NCBI GenBank assembly: GCA_018376135.1
Contig: JAHABX010000014.1
Location: 1 to 64,000, forward strand
Direction: 5' to 3'
From: Clostridiales bacterium
Lineage (GTDB): Bacteria; Bacillota; Clostridia; Lachnospirales; Lachnospiraceae
Length of the DNA: 64,000 nucleotides
The number at the start of each line of letters is the position of its first letter. The first letter of the stretch is position 1. Positions 1-8,212 of this stretch are shown one piece after another. The notes under the pieces were generated by a model. It was not told where the DNA came from, searched no databases, and was given only the letters and a program-made list of their open reading frames with translations. A program made the position numbers and the translations under genes.

Positions 1-190
1 TAAGGTTGCTTCTACTAAGTAAAAGCTGTTCTGAATAAATCTTTTTCAAAAGAATTTTCGAAGATTTTTCAAAGCACTATTTAATTATCAAGGTTCATCC
101 CCTCCAGACTTTCGTCTGTCGGTCGCGCCGCAAAAATGCTAGTGAACTGTATTTTTGCTTCCCGCGAATATCTCGCCGCTTCAACAGCGA
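1..190 (-). other. Probable 5' leader of an rRNA operon running off the left edge
   Basis: Read on the minus strand, the region downstream of the P2 promoter contains a short hairpin (CAGAC/GTCTG near 106-119), the phrase GAACCTTGATAATTAA (81-96) and a boxA-like TGCTTTGAAAAATC (63-76). Such phrases are typical of clostridial 16S rRNA leaders and spacers. The 16S gene itself would start beyond base 1, so this is inference from leader motifs and promoter strength. No protein gene is seen here. Confidence 0.55.
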
Positions 191-197
191 CTTAATT

Positions 198-226
198 ATC
201 TTATCACTTCTCTTTCGCTTTGTCAA
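198..226 (-). promoter_or_regulatory. Strong sigma-A promoter P2 (probable rRNA operon)
   Basis: On the minus strand TTGACA (221-226) is followed, after a 17-bp spacer, by TAAGAT (198-203) within GATAAGATAAT. It points toward base 1 and the leader described there. Confidence 0.65.
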
Positions 227-320
227 CAACTTTTTTAACTTTTTTCAAAGTTTTTTCAAAAGCTACTGATTTCGATAAGATCTGATGTTGTTTGCTGTCG
301 CTTTCGCAGCCAGCTCGATT

Positions 321-349
321 ATAATATCAAACCCTTTTTCAAAAGTCAA
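321..349 (-). promoter_or_regulatory. Upstream sigma-A promoter P1 (probable rRNA operon)
   Basis: On the minus strand TTGACT (344-349), a 17-bp spacer and TATTAT (321-326) form a second promoter about 120 bp upstream of P2. The surrounding DNA carries repeated TTTGAAAAA runs. Tandem promoters of this kind are common before bacterial rRNA operons. Bases 227-431 hold no gene that I can support. Confidence 0.55.
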
Positions 350-431
350 CACCTTTTTTGAAAAATTTTCCAGAAACTTCATCAGAATTTCATCGGAATG
401 TTACCTGGATCTTACAAGAGGGATTTCTGCC

Positions 432-905
432 CTAAAACCCCTCCCGCTTCCGTTCCTTTCGGAGTCTGTATCTGCGCTCTCCTGCTTCCCACTCCATTTC
501 CTGCTCGGCGGTCTCCCTGATAAGTCCCGGAACCTCTACTGCATGTCCGTCCTGATCGATCGCCACCACGACCAGATGCGCTGTATTGATCATTCTCCTC
601 TGCCCCTGAAGAGATTCCGCGTAAGTATCCACACGCACTTCCATGGAACTTCTTCCGGTATAAGTAATCTTTCCCACCAATACCACCGTATCATTCAAAT
701 ATGCTGCATTCTTAAAGTTCAGCTGATCAATGCAGGCTGTCGTTATCTCACATTCCGCATGCCGCTTTGCCACGATTCCCGCCAATTCATCGATCCACTG
801 CATCAGCTGACCTCCAAACAGCCTTCCATAGCCGTTGATATGTCTCTGCATGATCAGATAAGTCTGCTCTGTCCTTGTATCCTCTACTCGTTTCATCCTC
901 TTCAT
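432..905 (-). CDS. Acyl-CoA thioesterase, hotdog fold
   Basis: A 157-residue cytosolic protein of the acyl-CoA hydrolase family (COG1607; YciA/BFIT type) expected to cleave acyl-CoA to free acid and CoA. The N-terminal half holds the hotdog helix pattern NGYGRLFGGQLMQWIDE (about residues 24-40), followed by the conserved strand with CIDQLNFKNAAYLNDTV. Length is usual for a single-domain member. The ATG has AGAGGA eight bases upstream; a second ATG two codons later is possible. It lies 12 bp after the histidine kinase gene in the same direction and is probably co-transcribed with it. The acyl chain specificity cannot be read from the sequence. Confidence 0.85.
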   Translation of the reverse strand: MKRMKRVEDTRTEQTYLIMQRHINGYGRLFGGQLMQWIDELAGIVAKRHAECEITTACIDQLNFKNAAYLNDTVVLVGKITYTGRSSMEVRVDTYAESLQGQRRMINTAHLVVVAIDQDGHAVEVPGLIRETAEQEMEWEAGERRYRLRKERKREGF

Positions 906-917
906 ATCACTTTTCCT

Positions 918-2393
918 CTATGCTTTATAATCTAATTCCAGCCAGAATTCCACACCATTTTCATAGTTAATAACCCCGTAATCACGATGCAGGGAATCCA
1001 TAATCGCCTTTACAATAGAAAGCCCCACTCCGCTGCCGCCATATTCTCTGGTTCTTGCCTTATCTACTTTATAAAATTTATCCCATATTTTGTCAATGTC
1101 CTGCTCCGGTATGGGCTGACCGGTATTAAATACCCCCACCCGTACCAGGTCGTCCTTTTTCTCAACCGTGATTTTGATGATATTTTCACCAGCCACGTGA
1201 TTGAGCGCGTTGCTGATATAATTATTCATCACTTCTCCCAGCTTATATTCATTCGCCCATACATACACAGGTTCCTGCACGTCAAATATGAGCCTGACCT
1301 GTTTCTGTTCAAACAGAATCCGGGATGCCTGAAGCATATTCCGGATCATTGCAGCCACATCAAAACGCTCCATCTCCACAACCTCTTTCCCGAATTCCAG
1401 TTCATTCAGATTCAAAAGGTTCCTGACCATCGTATTCATCTTGCCTGCTTCGTCCATGATCACATCACAGTAAAAACTGCGGCTTTCCGGATCGTCATTA
1501 ATGCACTCCTGAAGTCCTTCCGCGTAGCCCTGGATCAGAGCAATCGGCGTCTTCAGCTCATGAGAGACATTGGAAAGAAACTCCTTTCGCATCTCGTCAC
1601 TCCTCTCCCTCTGCCGGATATCCCTCTGAAGCTCATTGTTGGCAGTCTTCAGTTCAGAAATCGTCCGCTCCAGTGCTTCCGAAAGCTGATTCATATGGTG
1701 TCCCAGAAAAGCGATCTCGTCATCCTTTCCTCCTCTAAACTTTACATCAAAGTCCAGATTGCTCATCCGTTCGGACAGCTTTGCCAGCTCAAGAAGCGGC
1801 TCTGCGATCCTCTTAGACAGAACCCGGATGATCAGTCCGCCCATCAGCACCGCCGCAATACCTACATATGCCAGAAAACGGTTGGCAAGCACAACGCTCT
1901 CCCGGATAGGTTCCAGCGCCGTACGGATAAGGAACACCTCTCCGCCTCCCAGAATTCCCACCATCTCCAGATATTCTCCATTGGTATAGGCATCGGAATT
2001 CATGCGCACAGTGTAATGGTCGCTCTCCTCAAGCACCCTTTCTGTTTCCTGAGTCCTTCCAAACAAAAAGGCATACAGGCGCTCCTTCATAAGCTTGTAA
2101 TCCTTCATGGAATACAGCTTTACTTTTCCATCGCTTCCCATGACAAAAAGACTGATATTATTGCTCTCACAGACGGTGTTTAACTGCTGGACAAACTCCT
2201 CACTTTCCAGCACTCCGTTTCCGGATGCGTCATTCATCTGATCATATACACCCGTGAGAACCATCTGTTTATTATGAACATAGTAGCGCTCCAGAAAAAA
2301 ATTATTCATAAGCCAGCACAGAACAATGGCTGCTGTCAATACAACCGAAAAGAAGATCGTCATCCTCCTCCAGATAGAATGTCTCATCTCCAT
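918..2393 (-). CDS. Membrane sensor histidine kinase
   Basis: A 491-residue two-component sensor. TM1 is at about residues 11-31, an extracytoplasmic domain of about 135 residues follows, TM2 is at about 172-193, HAMP at 190-245 and HisKA at 265-330 with the phospho-acceptor His278 in SNVSHELKTPI. The ATPase domain has an N box near 390-399, an NTGQPIPE loop near 423-430 and GGSGVGLSIV near 452-461. The start has AAAGGTG about nine bases upstream. It lies downstream of hydA, and the matching OmpR-type regulator lies upstream of hydC, so kinase and regulator are separated by the hydrogenase genes. The ligand is unknown; the external domain shows no recognisable PAS or Cache signature by eye. 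Confidence 0.9.
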   Translation of the reverse strand: MEMRHSIWRRMTIFFSVVLTAAIVLCWLMNNFFLERYYVHNKQMVLTGVYDQMNDASGNGVLESEEFVQQLNTVCESNNISLFVMGSDGKVKLYSMKDYKLMKERLYAFLFGRTQETERVLEESDHYTVRMNSDAYTNGEYLEMVGILGGGEVFLIRTALEPIRESVVLANRFLAYVGIAAVLMGGLIIRVLSKRIAEPLLELAKLSERMSNLDFDVKFRGGKDDEIAFLGHHMNQLSEALERTISELKTANNELQRDIRQRERSDEMRKEFLSNVSHELKTPIALIQGYAEGLQECINDDPESRSFYCDVIMDEAGKMNTMVRNLLNLNELEFGKEVVEMERFDVAAMIRNMLQASRILFEQKQVRLIFDVQEPVYVWANEYKLGEVMNNYISNALNHVAGENIIKITVEKKDDLVRVGVFNTGQPIPEQDIDKIWDKFYKVDKARTREYGGSGVGLSIVKAIMDSLHRDYGVINYENGVEFWLELDYKA

Positions 2394-2432
2394 ACTATAC
2401 GCACCTTTCCCATCTGTACAGAAATGCGCAGA

Positions 2433-2462
2433 AAGACGGAGCAGCTTTCGCGACTCCGTCTT
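2433..2462 (-). terminator. Hairpin between hydA and the histidine kinase gene
   Basis: AAGACGGAG and CTCCGTCTT form a 9-bp stem with a 12-base loop. Only a short T stretch follows on the minus strand, so it may be an attenuator or RNA-stability hairpin rather than a full terminator. Confidence 0.4.
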
Positions 2463-2549
2463 ACAAACTCATTCCTGTCAACGTCAACTTATCTTATTTT
2501 AACACAGGAACACAAAACTTCTATCCTTTTCACAGGAAATTCACAGTTG

Positions 2550-4247
2550 TCAGCGTGAACAGAACTCATGATTATGCAGAAGCTCATGTTCCTTTCCTTT
2601 CAGGAATCCATCATACAGGGACTGAACCATCGGGTTCTCGTCAGATTTCTTGATGACCGATACCGTATCTGCGCGATAGAGACCTTCCATTCTTGCCGCC
2701 TTTGTGCGGTCACCTGCAAGACGGGGCTGTCCGCCGCCCATGATGCATCCACGCCTGCACGCCATGATCTCGATCAGATGATACTCCTTTTCACCGCTTT
2801 GTACCTGTTCCATAACTGTCCTTGCATTGGCAAGACCGCTTGCTACACAGATCTTCACCTCAAGTCCATTATACGGAATAGAAAATTCACGGATAAATCC
2901 TTCCTCCCGAACACCGCATTCCGCAATTGCCTGCAGAGTTGCCTTGCTGTGGTCCGGTGCAAGACGTCTGATGACCGCCTCAGTCACACCACCGGTCACA
3001 CCGAAGATCACACCGCCGCCTGAGCCAAATCCAAATGGAATATCCGAAGATTCCGGCTCCAGTTCTGCAAAATCAATACCCGTTGTGCGGATCATATCAA
3101 TCAGCTCTGTGGTCGTGATCACATAATCTGTATCCTTCTCTCCATTCGTATAGCTGTTCGGTCGATTCGCCTCCATCTTCTTTGCCGTACATGGCATAAA
3201 GGATACCATCACGGTCTTCTTGCCATCCGCATTCTGCGGATCACGGAAATATTCTTTTACAACTGCAGAAAGCATTCCCTGTGGAGAACGGCAGGTAGAT
3301 ACATGCTCCTTATAATCCGGGAACTGATCTCCCACAAACGCCACCCATGCCGGACAGCAGGAAGTCAGAAGCGGAAGCTTGCCTCCATTCTGTACACGGC
3401 CGAGGAATTCCGCCGTCTCCTCCATAATCGTCAGGTCCGCGCTGAATGTAGTGTCATACACCTCATCAAAGCCCATACGATGAAGTACATTGACGATCTT
3501 ACCCATCACACTCTTGCCCTTCGGAAGACCAAAGGCACTGCCTACTGCCACACGAACAGCCGGCGCCACCTGAGCAACCACTCTCACATTGGGATCTGCC
3601 AGAGCATCCCATACCTCGCTCTTATTATGCCGGATACTGATTGCTCCGGTAGGACAGAACACCCGACACTGTCCGCAGTTCACACACTCTGTGGTGGAAA
3701 TCTCCCGGTCAAATGCAGGCATAACCATAGCCTCTGATCCACGGTGTGCGAAGCCAAGCACTCCGATTCCCTGCAGTTCACTGCAGACACGAACACAGTT
3801 GCCGCAGAGGATACACTTATTCGGATCGCGTACAATTGCAGGAGAGCTGAAATCCAGCGGACGTCTTTCCTTATAGTTATCAAATCTGACATTCATCACG
3901 CCGAAACGATGTGCCAGAGTCTGCAGATTACAGTCACCGCTCTTTTCGCAGGTGGTACAGTCTCTGCAGTGAGCTGCCAGCAGCAGCTCGATGATCAGCT
4001 TTCTGTATTTTCTGAGTCTTCCTGTATTGGTAAAGATCACCATCCCGTCTCTTGGTTCTTCTGAACAGGACGCAAACATCCTTCCCCTGTCATCTTCTAC
4101 GGTACAGAGACGGCACGCACCAAAGGTGGACAGCTCAGAGTGATAGCACAATGTCGGAATGTCAATACCTGCTTTACGGATAATGGACAGGACATTCTTC
4201 TCATCGGTAAATTCTACTTTTCTTCCATCAATCGTAATGATTCCCAT
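2550..4247 (-). CDS. hydA: NADH-linked [FeFe]-hydrogenase catalytic subunit (HydA/HndD type)
   Basis: A 565-residue group A [FeFe]-hydrogenase that interconverts protons and H2 in the cytoplasm. Visible in order: an N-terminal [2Fe-2S] domain (C34, C45, C48, C61), a His-Cys [4Fe-4S] site (H93 and Cys 97, 100, 106), two ferredoxin-type [4Fe-4S] sites (CILCGNCVRVC from 145; CVNCGQCRVFC from 188), then the H-cluster motifs TSCCPAW (C297/C298), MPCTAKK (C353) and MACRRGCIMGGGQP (C497, C501). Length is usual for the family. It follows hydB by 11 bp, with AGGGGGG before the ATG. With HydB and HydC it should form a trimer of the type that often bifurcates electrons between NADH, ferredoxin and H2; bifurcation is inferred, not shown. 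Confidence 0.95.
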   Translation of the reverse strand: MGIITIDGRKVEFTDEKNVLSIIRKAGIDIPTLCYHSELSTFGACRLCTVEDDRGRMFASCSEEPRDGMVIFTNTGRLRKYRKLIIELLLAAHCRDCTTCEKSGDCNLQTLAHRFGVMNVRFDNYKERRPLDFSSPAIVRDPNKCILCGNCVRVCSELQGIGVLGFAHRGSEAMVMPAFDREISTTECVNCGQCRVFCPTGAISIRHNKSEVWDALADPNVRVVAQVAPAVRVAVGSAFGLPKGKSVMGKIVNVLHRMGFDEVYDTTFSADLTIMEETAEFLGRVQNGGKLPLLTSCCPAWVAFVGDQFPDYKEHVSTCRSPQGMLSAVVKEYFRDPQNADGKKTVMVSFMPCTAKKMEANRPNSYTNGEKDTDYVITTTELIDMIRTTGIDFAELEPESSDIPFGFGSGGGVIFGVTGGVTEAVIRRLAPDHSKATLQAIAECGVREEGFIREFSIPYNGLEVKICVASGLANARTVMEQVQSGEKEYHLIEIMACRRGCIMGGGQPRLAGDRTKAARMEGLYRADTVSVIKKSDENPMVQSLYDGFLKGKEHELLHNHEFCSR

Positions 4248-4258
4248 TTTTGTCCCCC

Positions 4259-6145
4259 CTAGTCCTCAATATAGATTGCATCGAATGCACAGCCTTCCTT
4301 GCAGGCGCCGCACTTAATGCAAAGCTTCGGATCAATATGATAGCACTCCTTGCGGACGCCTGTGATGGCTCCAACCGGGCAGCTCTTTGCACACTTGCCG
4401 CAGCCCTTGCAGTATTCCGGATTGATCACAAACCGACGCATAGACTGACATACCTTTGCACGGCATTTTTTGTCCACAATATGTTCTTCATACTCTTCAC
4501 GGAAGGTTTTCAGGGTACTGATAACCGGAAGCGGAGCACTCTTTCCAAGACCGCACAGAGCCATACTGCGCACCATCTCTGCAAGCTCCTCCAGACGATC
4601 CAGATCCTCCAGTTCTCCCTCTCCTGCCACGATCTTCTCCAGGATCTCCAGCATACGCTTCGTACCCTCACGGCATGGAACACACTTTCCGCAGGACTCT
4701 CTCTGCGTGAAGCTCATGAAGAAACGTGCCACCTCTACCATACAGGTATTCGTATCCATAACTACCATACCGCCGGAACCAACGATCGCATTAAATTTCT
4801 TCACAGAGTCAAAATCAAGAGGTTCGTCCAGATGCTTCTCTGTCAGACATCCGCCGGACGGTCCGCCGATCTGAACCGCTTTGAATTCAGCTCCGTTCTT
4901 CAGTCCGCCGCCAATATCAAAGATGATCTCCCGGAGTGTGCTTCCCATTGGAACCTCGATCAGACCTGTATTCTCAATCGCGCCGGTCAGGGAGAAGGTC
5001 TTCGTTCCCGGACTTCCCTCTGTACCAATTGTTCGATACCAGTCTGCTCCCTGAAGAATGATCTTCGGCACATTTGCATAGGTCTCTACATTATTCAGAA
5101 CGGTCGGCTTCTCCCAAAGTCCCTTCTCTACCGTACGGGGCGGTTTGACACGAGGCATGCCTCGATTGCCTTCAATGGAAGCTGTCAGCGCGGAACCCTC
5201 ACCACAGACAAATGCGCCTGCTCCTCTGTTAATATGTAACCGGAAAGAAAAATCTGTACCGAGAATATGATCTCCCAGAAGTCCGCGCTCCTCCAGCTGT
5301 GTGATCGCATGGCGGAGTCTTGCCACAGACATGGGATACTCTGCACGCACATAAATATATCCATCCTGAGATTCCACTGCATAAGCAGCAATCATCATAC
5401 CTTCAATCAGCTTGAACGGATCGCCTTCCATAACAGAGCCATCCATGAAAGCTCCCGGATCTCCTTCATCACCATTACATACTACGTAACGGATCTTCTC
5501 CTTCTGTCTTGCCACCTGCTTCCATTTTCTTCCGCAGGGGAAACCTCCGCCGCCGCGTCCGCGGAGTCCGGACCGATCCACTTCATCAATGACCTGTTCC
5601 CTGGTCATATCAAACATCGCCTTCGTCAGCGCCTCAAAGCCGCCTGCAGCAATATACTCATCCAAAGACTCTGCATCCGCACGTCCGCAGTTCTCCAGCA
5701 CGATCCTGGTCTGCTTCGCCATAAACGGAATATCCTCCGGATGCTTATAGCTTACTTCTCCCGAACTGTAGAGAAGACGTTCGATCACTTCACTGCCGAT
5801 TACGCTCCGTTCAAAAATTTCTGCGCAGTCCTCCATCTGTACCTTTACATACTGAACGACCTCATCGCCCTTCTGGATACGAACCAGCGGTCCCAGTTCA
5901 CAAAAGCCCTGACATCCGGTCTTCTTCACGCCAACATGCTCATGCTCTCCTTCATCATGGGGCGCAAATTCCAAAACAACTCCCGGTGTATTTTTTGCAA
6001 GCTGTCTGAATTCTTCATAAATCTTCGCCGAGCCGGTCGCAATACATCCGGTACCGGAACAGACAAGAATCCTGCAGTCATAAGCTGCAACCTGCTCTCT
6101 TGCTTCGGTGCGTGCCTGTAATAATTCTTCTCTATTATTAATCAT
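4259..6145 (-). CDS. hydB: NADH-binding flavoprotein subunit of the trimeric hydrogenase (NuoF-like)
   Basis: A 628-residue electron-input subunit. Residues 20-100 are a thioredoxin-like [2Fe-2S] domain (C29, C34, C78, C82). The NuoF core follows, with the NADH/FMN loop GLRGRGGGGFPCG (about 193-205) and the FMN region VVCNGDEGDPG (221-231). A [4Fe-4S] site is at SCGKCVPCREG (484-494). The C-terminal 55 residues hold two ferredoxin [4Fe-4S] motifs, CKGCGKCAKSCP and CIKCGACKEGCA. This architecture is that of HydB/HndC subunits, longer than respiratory NuoF. The ATG overlaps the hydC stop by one base (TGATG), which suggests translational coupling. Confidence 0.94.
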   Translation of the reverse strand: MINNREELLQARTEAREQVAAYDCRILVCSGTGCIATGSAKIYEEFRQLAKNTPGVVLEFAPHDEGEHEHVGVKKTGCQGFCELGPLVRIQKGDEVVQYVKVQMEDCAEIFERSVIGSEVIERLLYSSGEVSYKHPEDIPFMAKQTRIVLENCGRADAESLDEYIAAGGFEALTKAMFDMTREQVIDEVDRSGLRGRGGGGFPCGRKWKQVARQKEKIRYVVCNGDEGDPGAFMDGSVMEGDPFKLIEGMMIAAYAVESQDGYIYVRAEYPMSVARLRHAITQLEERGLLGDHILGTDFSFRLHINRGAGAFVCGEGSALTASIEGNRGMPRVKPPRTVEKGLWEKPTVLNNVETYANVPKIILQGADWYRTIGTEGSPGTKTFSLTGAIENTGLIEVPMGSTLREIIFDIGGGLKNGAEFKAVQIGGPSGGCLTEKHLDEPLDFDSVKKFNAIVGSGGMVVMDTNTCMVEVARFFMSFTQRESCGKCVPCREGTKRMLEILEKIVAGEGELEDLDRLEELAEMVRSMALCGLGKSAPLPVISTLKTFREEYEEHIVDKKCRAKVCQSMRRFVINPEYCKGCGKCAKSCPVGAITGVRKECYHIDPKLCIKCGACKEGCAFDAIYIED

Positions 6146-6621
6146 CAGCCCTTACCTCTCAATTCTTCAATCACTGCAAGCGCCTTTTCCGGTGTCATGG
6201 AAGGATACACATCCTCATTCACCATCATTGTCGGTGCAAGACCACACGCGCCAAGACAGGATACCGTCTCTACCGTAAACATCATGTCATCCGTTGTATG
6301 CTTTTTCCTGCTAAGTCCCAGTTCCTTCCACAAAGCCTCCAGAACCGGTGTGGATTTCCGCACATGACATGCCGTTCCGTCGCATACCTTGATCACATAT
6401 TTTCCTTTTGCCTCAAAGGAAAAGTTCTCATAAAAGGTTGCCACACTGTATGCCTTTGCCTCCGTGATCCCGATCTCCTTTGCCACATAGGTCAGCAGTT
6501 CTCCGGGCAGATAACGATACTCCGCCTGTATGTCCTGCATGATTGGGATTAGTGAGCCCGCCTTTCGACCATAATGCTCAATAATCTCATCTGTCTTACG
6601 ATAATAAGACTGATCCAGCAT
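6145..6621 (-). CDS. hydC: [2Fe-2S] thioredoxin-like subunit of the trimeric hydrogenase (NuoE-like)
   Basis: A 158-residue NuoE-family protein. The [2Fe-2S] ligands are in CDGTACH and, about 36 residues on, CLGACG, the normal C-x4-C and C-x3-C pairs of the family. I place the start at the ATG encoding MLDQSYYRK because AAGGAGGAC lies directly upstream; the frame is open for 27 more codons but those cover the promoter and operator region. It is the first hydrogenase gene, translationally joined to hydB. It passes electrons between HydB flavin chemistry and the iron-sulfur chain. Confidence 0.92.
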   Translation of the reverse strand: MLDQSYYRKTDEIIEHYGRKAGSLIPIMQDIQAEYRYLPGELLTYVAKEIGITEAKAYSVATFYENFSFEAKGKYVIKVCDGTACHVRKSTPVLEALWKELGLSRKKHTTDDMMFTVETVSCLGACGLAPTMMVNEDVYPSMTPEKALAVIEELRGKG

Positions 6622-6645
6622 TCTTTTGTCCTCCTTGTCTGTTTT

Positions 6646-6660
6646 TGTGCATTTCGCACA
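6646..6660. promoter_or_regulatory. 15-bp perfect palindrome in the hydC leader (candidate operator)
   Basis: TGTGC-ATTTC-GCACA lies between the putative -10 and the hydC ribosome site, near the expected transcription start, where a repressor would block initiation. It is not a good match to the Rex consensus and has one base less spacing than a CRP-type site, so the binding protein is unknown. Confidence 0.4.
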
Positions 6661-6663
6661 CTT

Positions 6664-6693
6664 TATTAAAACTATTTTAACATTTATGGTCAA
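6664..6693 (-). promoter_or_regulatory. Candidate promoter of the hydCBA operon
   Basis: On the minus strand TTGACC (6688-6693) and TTAATA (6664-6669) are separated by 18 bp. The start point would fall close to the 6646-6660 palindrome. The -10 is weak, which fits an activated or regulated promoter. Confidence 0.4.
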
Positions 6694-6738
6694 TATACAC
6701 AATGTACGAATTACACAGAATTTTTTTTCAGCTTTTGG

Positions 6739-7425
6739 CTAATCTGGTGATTGACACTCCAGCTTGTAGCCCATGCCCCAGATCGTCTTGATCAATTCTC
6801 CCTTGTCACCCAGCTTGCTCCTCAGTTTTTTTACATGAGTATCGATGGTTCTGGCATCCCCAAAGTAGTCATAGTTCCATACATTGTTCAATATCTTTTC
6901 CCGCGACAGCGCAATTCCCTGATTCTCCATAAAATATGCCAGAAGTTCAAATTCCTTATAGCTGAGCTCCACATCCTCTCCGTCGATTTTCACCTGATGT
7001 GCCGACTTATTCAGCTCAATCCCTCCTATGGAGATAATATCCTCGTTGGAAAGCAGATTGGTCCTGCGGAGAATCGCCTCCACACGCGCCACCAGAATCC
7101 TGGGACTGAACGGTTTGGTAATATATTCATCCACCCCCAGATCAAAGCCCTGAAGCTCGTCTCTTTCATCACTTTTTGCCGTCAACATGATAATGGGTAC
7201 CTTCGAGTAGTTGCGGATCTCCCGGCAGACCTTCCATCCGTCCATCTTGGGCATCATCACATCCAGAATGATGAGGGCAATATCCTTCTCTGCAAAAAAA
7301 ACATCCAGCGCCTGCTCTCCGTCTCCGGCTTCCAGAACCTCATAATTCTGCTTTACCAGAAAATCCCGGACCAGCTTGCGCATCCTGCTCTCATCATCCA
7401 CCACTAATATCTTTAAGCTTTCCAT
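6739..7425 (-). CDS. OmpR/PhoB-family response regulator
   Basis: A 228-residue regulator. The receiver domain (residues 1-120) has the acidic pair in LVVDDE, the phospho-acceptor Asp in LDVMMPKMDGW and the conserved Lys in ITKPFSP. The C-terminal winged helix has the usual YKEFELLAYF and TIDTHVKKLRSKLG motifs. The start is the ATG before MESLKIL, because GGGAGG lies eight bases upstream; the frame extends 18 codons further without such a site. It precedes hydC in the same direction, and the only kinase nearby lies after hydA, so the pair probably senses a signal linked to redox or hydrogen metabolism. That link is inference from position. Confidence 0.9.
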   Translation of the reverse strand: MESLKILVVDDESRMRKLVRDFLVKQNYEVLEAGDGEQALDVFFAEKDIALIILDVMMPKMDGWKVCREIRNYSKVPIIMLTAKSDERDELQGFDLGVDEYITKPFSPRILVARVEAILRRTNLLSNEDIISIGGIELNKSAHQVKIDGEDVELSYKEFELLAYFMENQGIALSREKILNNVWNYDYFGDARTIDTHVKKLRSKLGDKGELIKTIWGMGYKLECQSPD

Positions 7426-7503
7426 ATAAAAAACCTCCCTGCATTTCTTATTTTCAATGTAACAGGTTATTATGTTCATTCTGTGAAAAAATATGGTTCT
7501 GTT

Positions 7504-7881
7504 TTATAAGTAATAGGTTCCATACCGTCCCCACAACCGGATGTCCAGATTCTCTTTTGTCATATCTTCTACTCGCCGGTATACTGGCATACCCCGGATG
7601 CAGGCTCCCATAAAATAAACAGCTCCGCAGCTACGGCATCGCAGATAATGACAGACCGTGTAATGCCGCTCTGCATCCAGTACTGCCGGAGCATCTTCCA
7701 ACGGGCAGTCACCGGCGAACAATTCTATCATACCTTGTTGTTCCAGTTTTATCAGCGCTTTAAGCATCGGCATGTATTGCCTGTGGGGATCACAGTTTGC
7801 CTCCTTTATCTGATCTGCCAGCCGGCTGCAGGCGGGGCAATTTAAGTTCATGCTCTCATCTTTCATTACTTGTGTTTCCAT
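7504..7881 (-). CDS. Small Cys-rich protein, probable zinc-ribbon type, unknown function
   Basis: A 125-residue protein I do not recognise as a named family. It has CPAC near residue 15 and RCRSCG near residue 82, plus further Cys residues (C30, C59, C77, C93), a layout that could bind zinc. No signal peptide or membrane segment is present. AAGGA lies eight bases before the ATG and codon use looks like that of its neighbours, so it is probably a true gene. It lies 78 bp upstream of the response regulator and could share its transcript. Confidence 0.6.
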   Translation of the reverse strand: METQVMKDESMNLNCPACSRLADQIKEANCDPHRQYMPMLKALIKLEQQGMIELFAGDCPLEDAPAVLDAERHYTVCHYLRCRSCGAVYFMGACIRGMPVYRRVEDMTKENLDIRLWGRYGTYYL

Positions 7882-7898
7882 AATATATCCTTAATCGT

Positions 7899-8045
7899 TT
7901 ATATAAGCATAATAAATAATGGCACTTGCCTTCCCAATCTTTTCAGGACACGGTCAAAACAGCGGGCTGTCAATTCCTCTTTCGTAATGTAAAAACAAAT
8001 GTGTCCACAGTTCACGAACATCAGCTCAACATCTCCGTCTTCCAT
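7899..8045 (-). CDS. Possible small protein of 40-48 residues, unknown
   Basis: An open frame reads MEDGDVELMFVNCGHICFYI at its N-terminus, followed by a helical segment and a C-terminal FIMLI. A TATAAT sits four bases upstream of the first ATG with a weak TTCGGA 17 bp further, so a transcript might start inside the frame and use the inner ATG at 8021, which has GGAG 11 bases upstream. The frame ends inside the likely promoter of the 7504-7881 gene. I do not recognise the protein and it may be chance. Bases 8046-8153 hold nothing I can identify. Confidence 0.25.
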   Translation of the reverse strand: MEDGDVELMFVNCGHICFYITKEELTARCFDRVLKRLGRQVPLFIMLI

Positions 8046-8153
8046 TTTATTATACTACGGATTGCGGACTCTCCGAAGTCCTTTTTCTCTTTTGAGGACA
8101 TCAAACAGCAAAGATCCCCTCTTTTCTTTTTTCTATTTCGTTGTATAAAAACA

Positions 8154-8198
8154 GAGCTGCTGCAAAAGCAGATGATTCATCTACTTTTGCAGCAGCTC
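8154..8198 (-). terminator. Intrinsic terminator of tmRNA
   Basis: Arms of about 22 bases (GAGCTGCTGCAAAAG...CTTTTGCAGCAGCTC) with one mismatch form a long hairpin, followed on the minus strand by TGTTTTTA. It starts 15 bases after the tmRNA 3' end. Confidence 0.85.
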
Positions 8199-8212
8199 CC
8201 TGCATATTTGAG

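Noticed and set aside
987..2183. Long plus-strand open frame opposite the histidine kinase
   Set aside because: It is antisense to a clearly real kinase with all motifs, has no family signature, and no ribosome site.
2500..2570. Third copy of the dispersed repeat (TTCACAGG and TTCACAG near 2528-2546)
   Set aside because: Only a short stretch resembles the repeat; the GC-rich arm and spacing are absent.
6646..6660. Rex operator
   Set aside because: The half-sites and spacing do not fit the Rex consensus, so I list it only as an unassigned palindrome.
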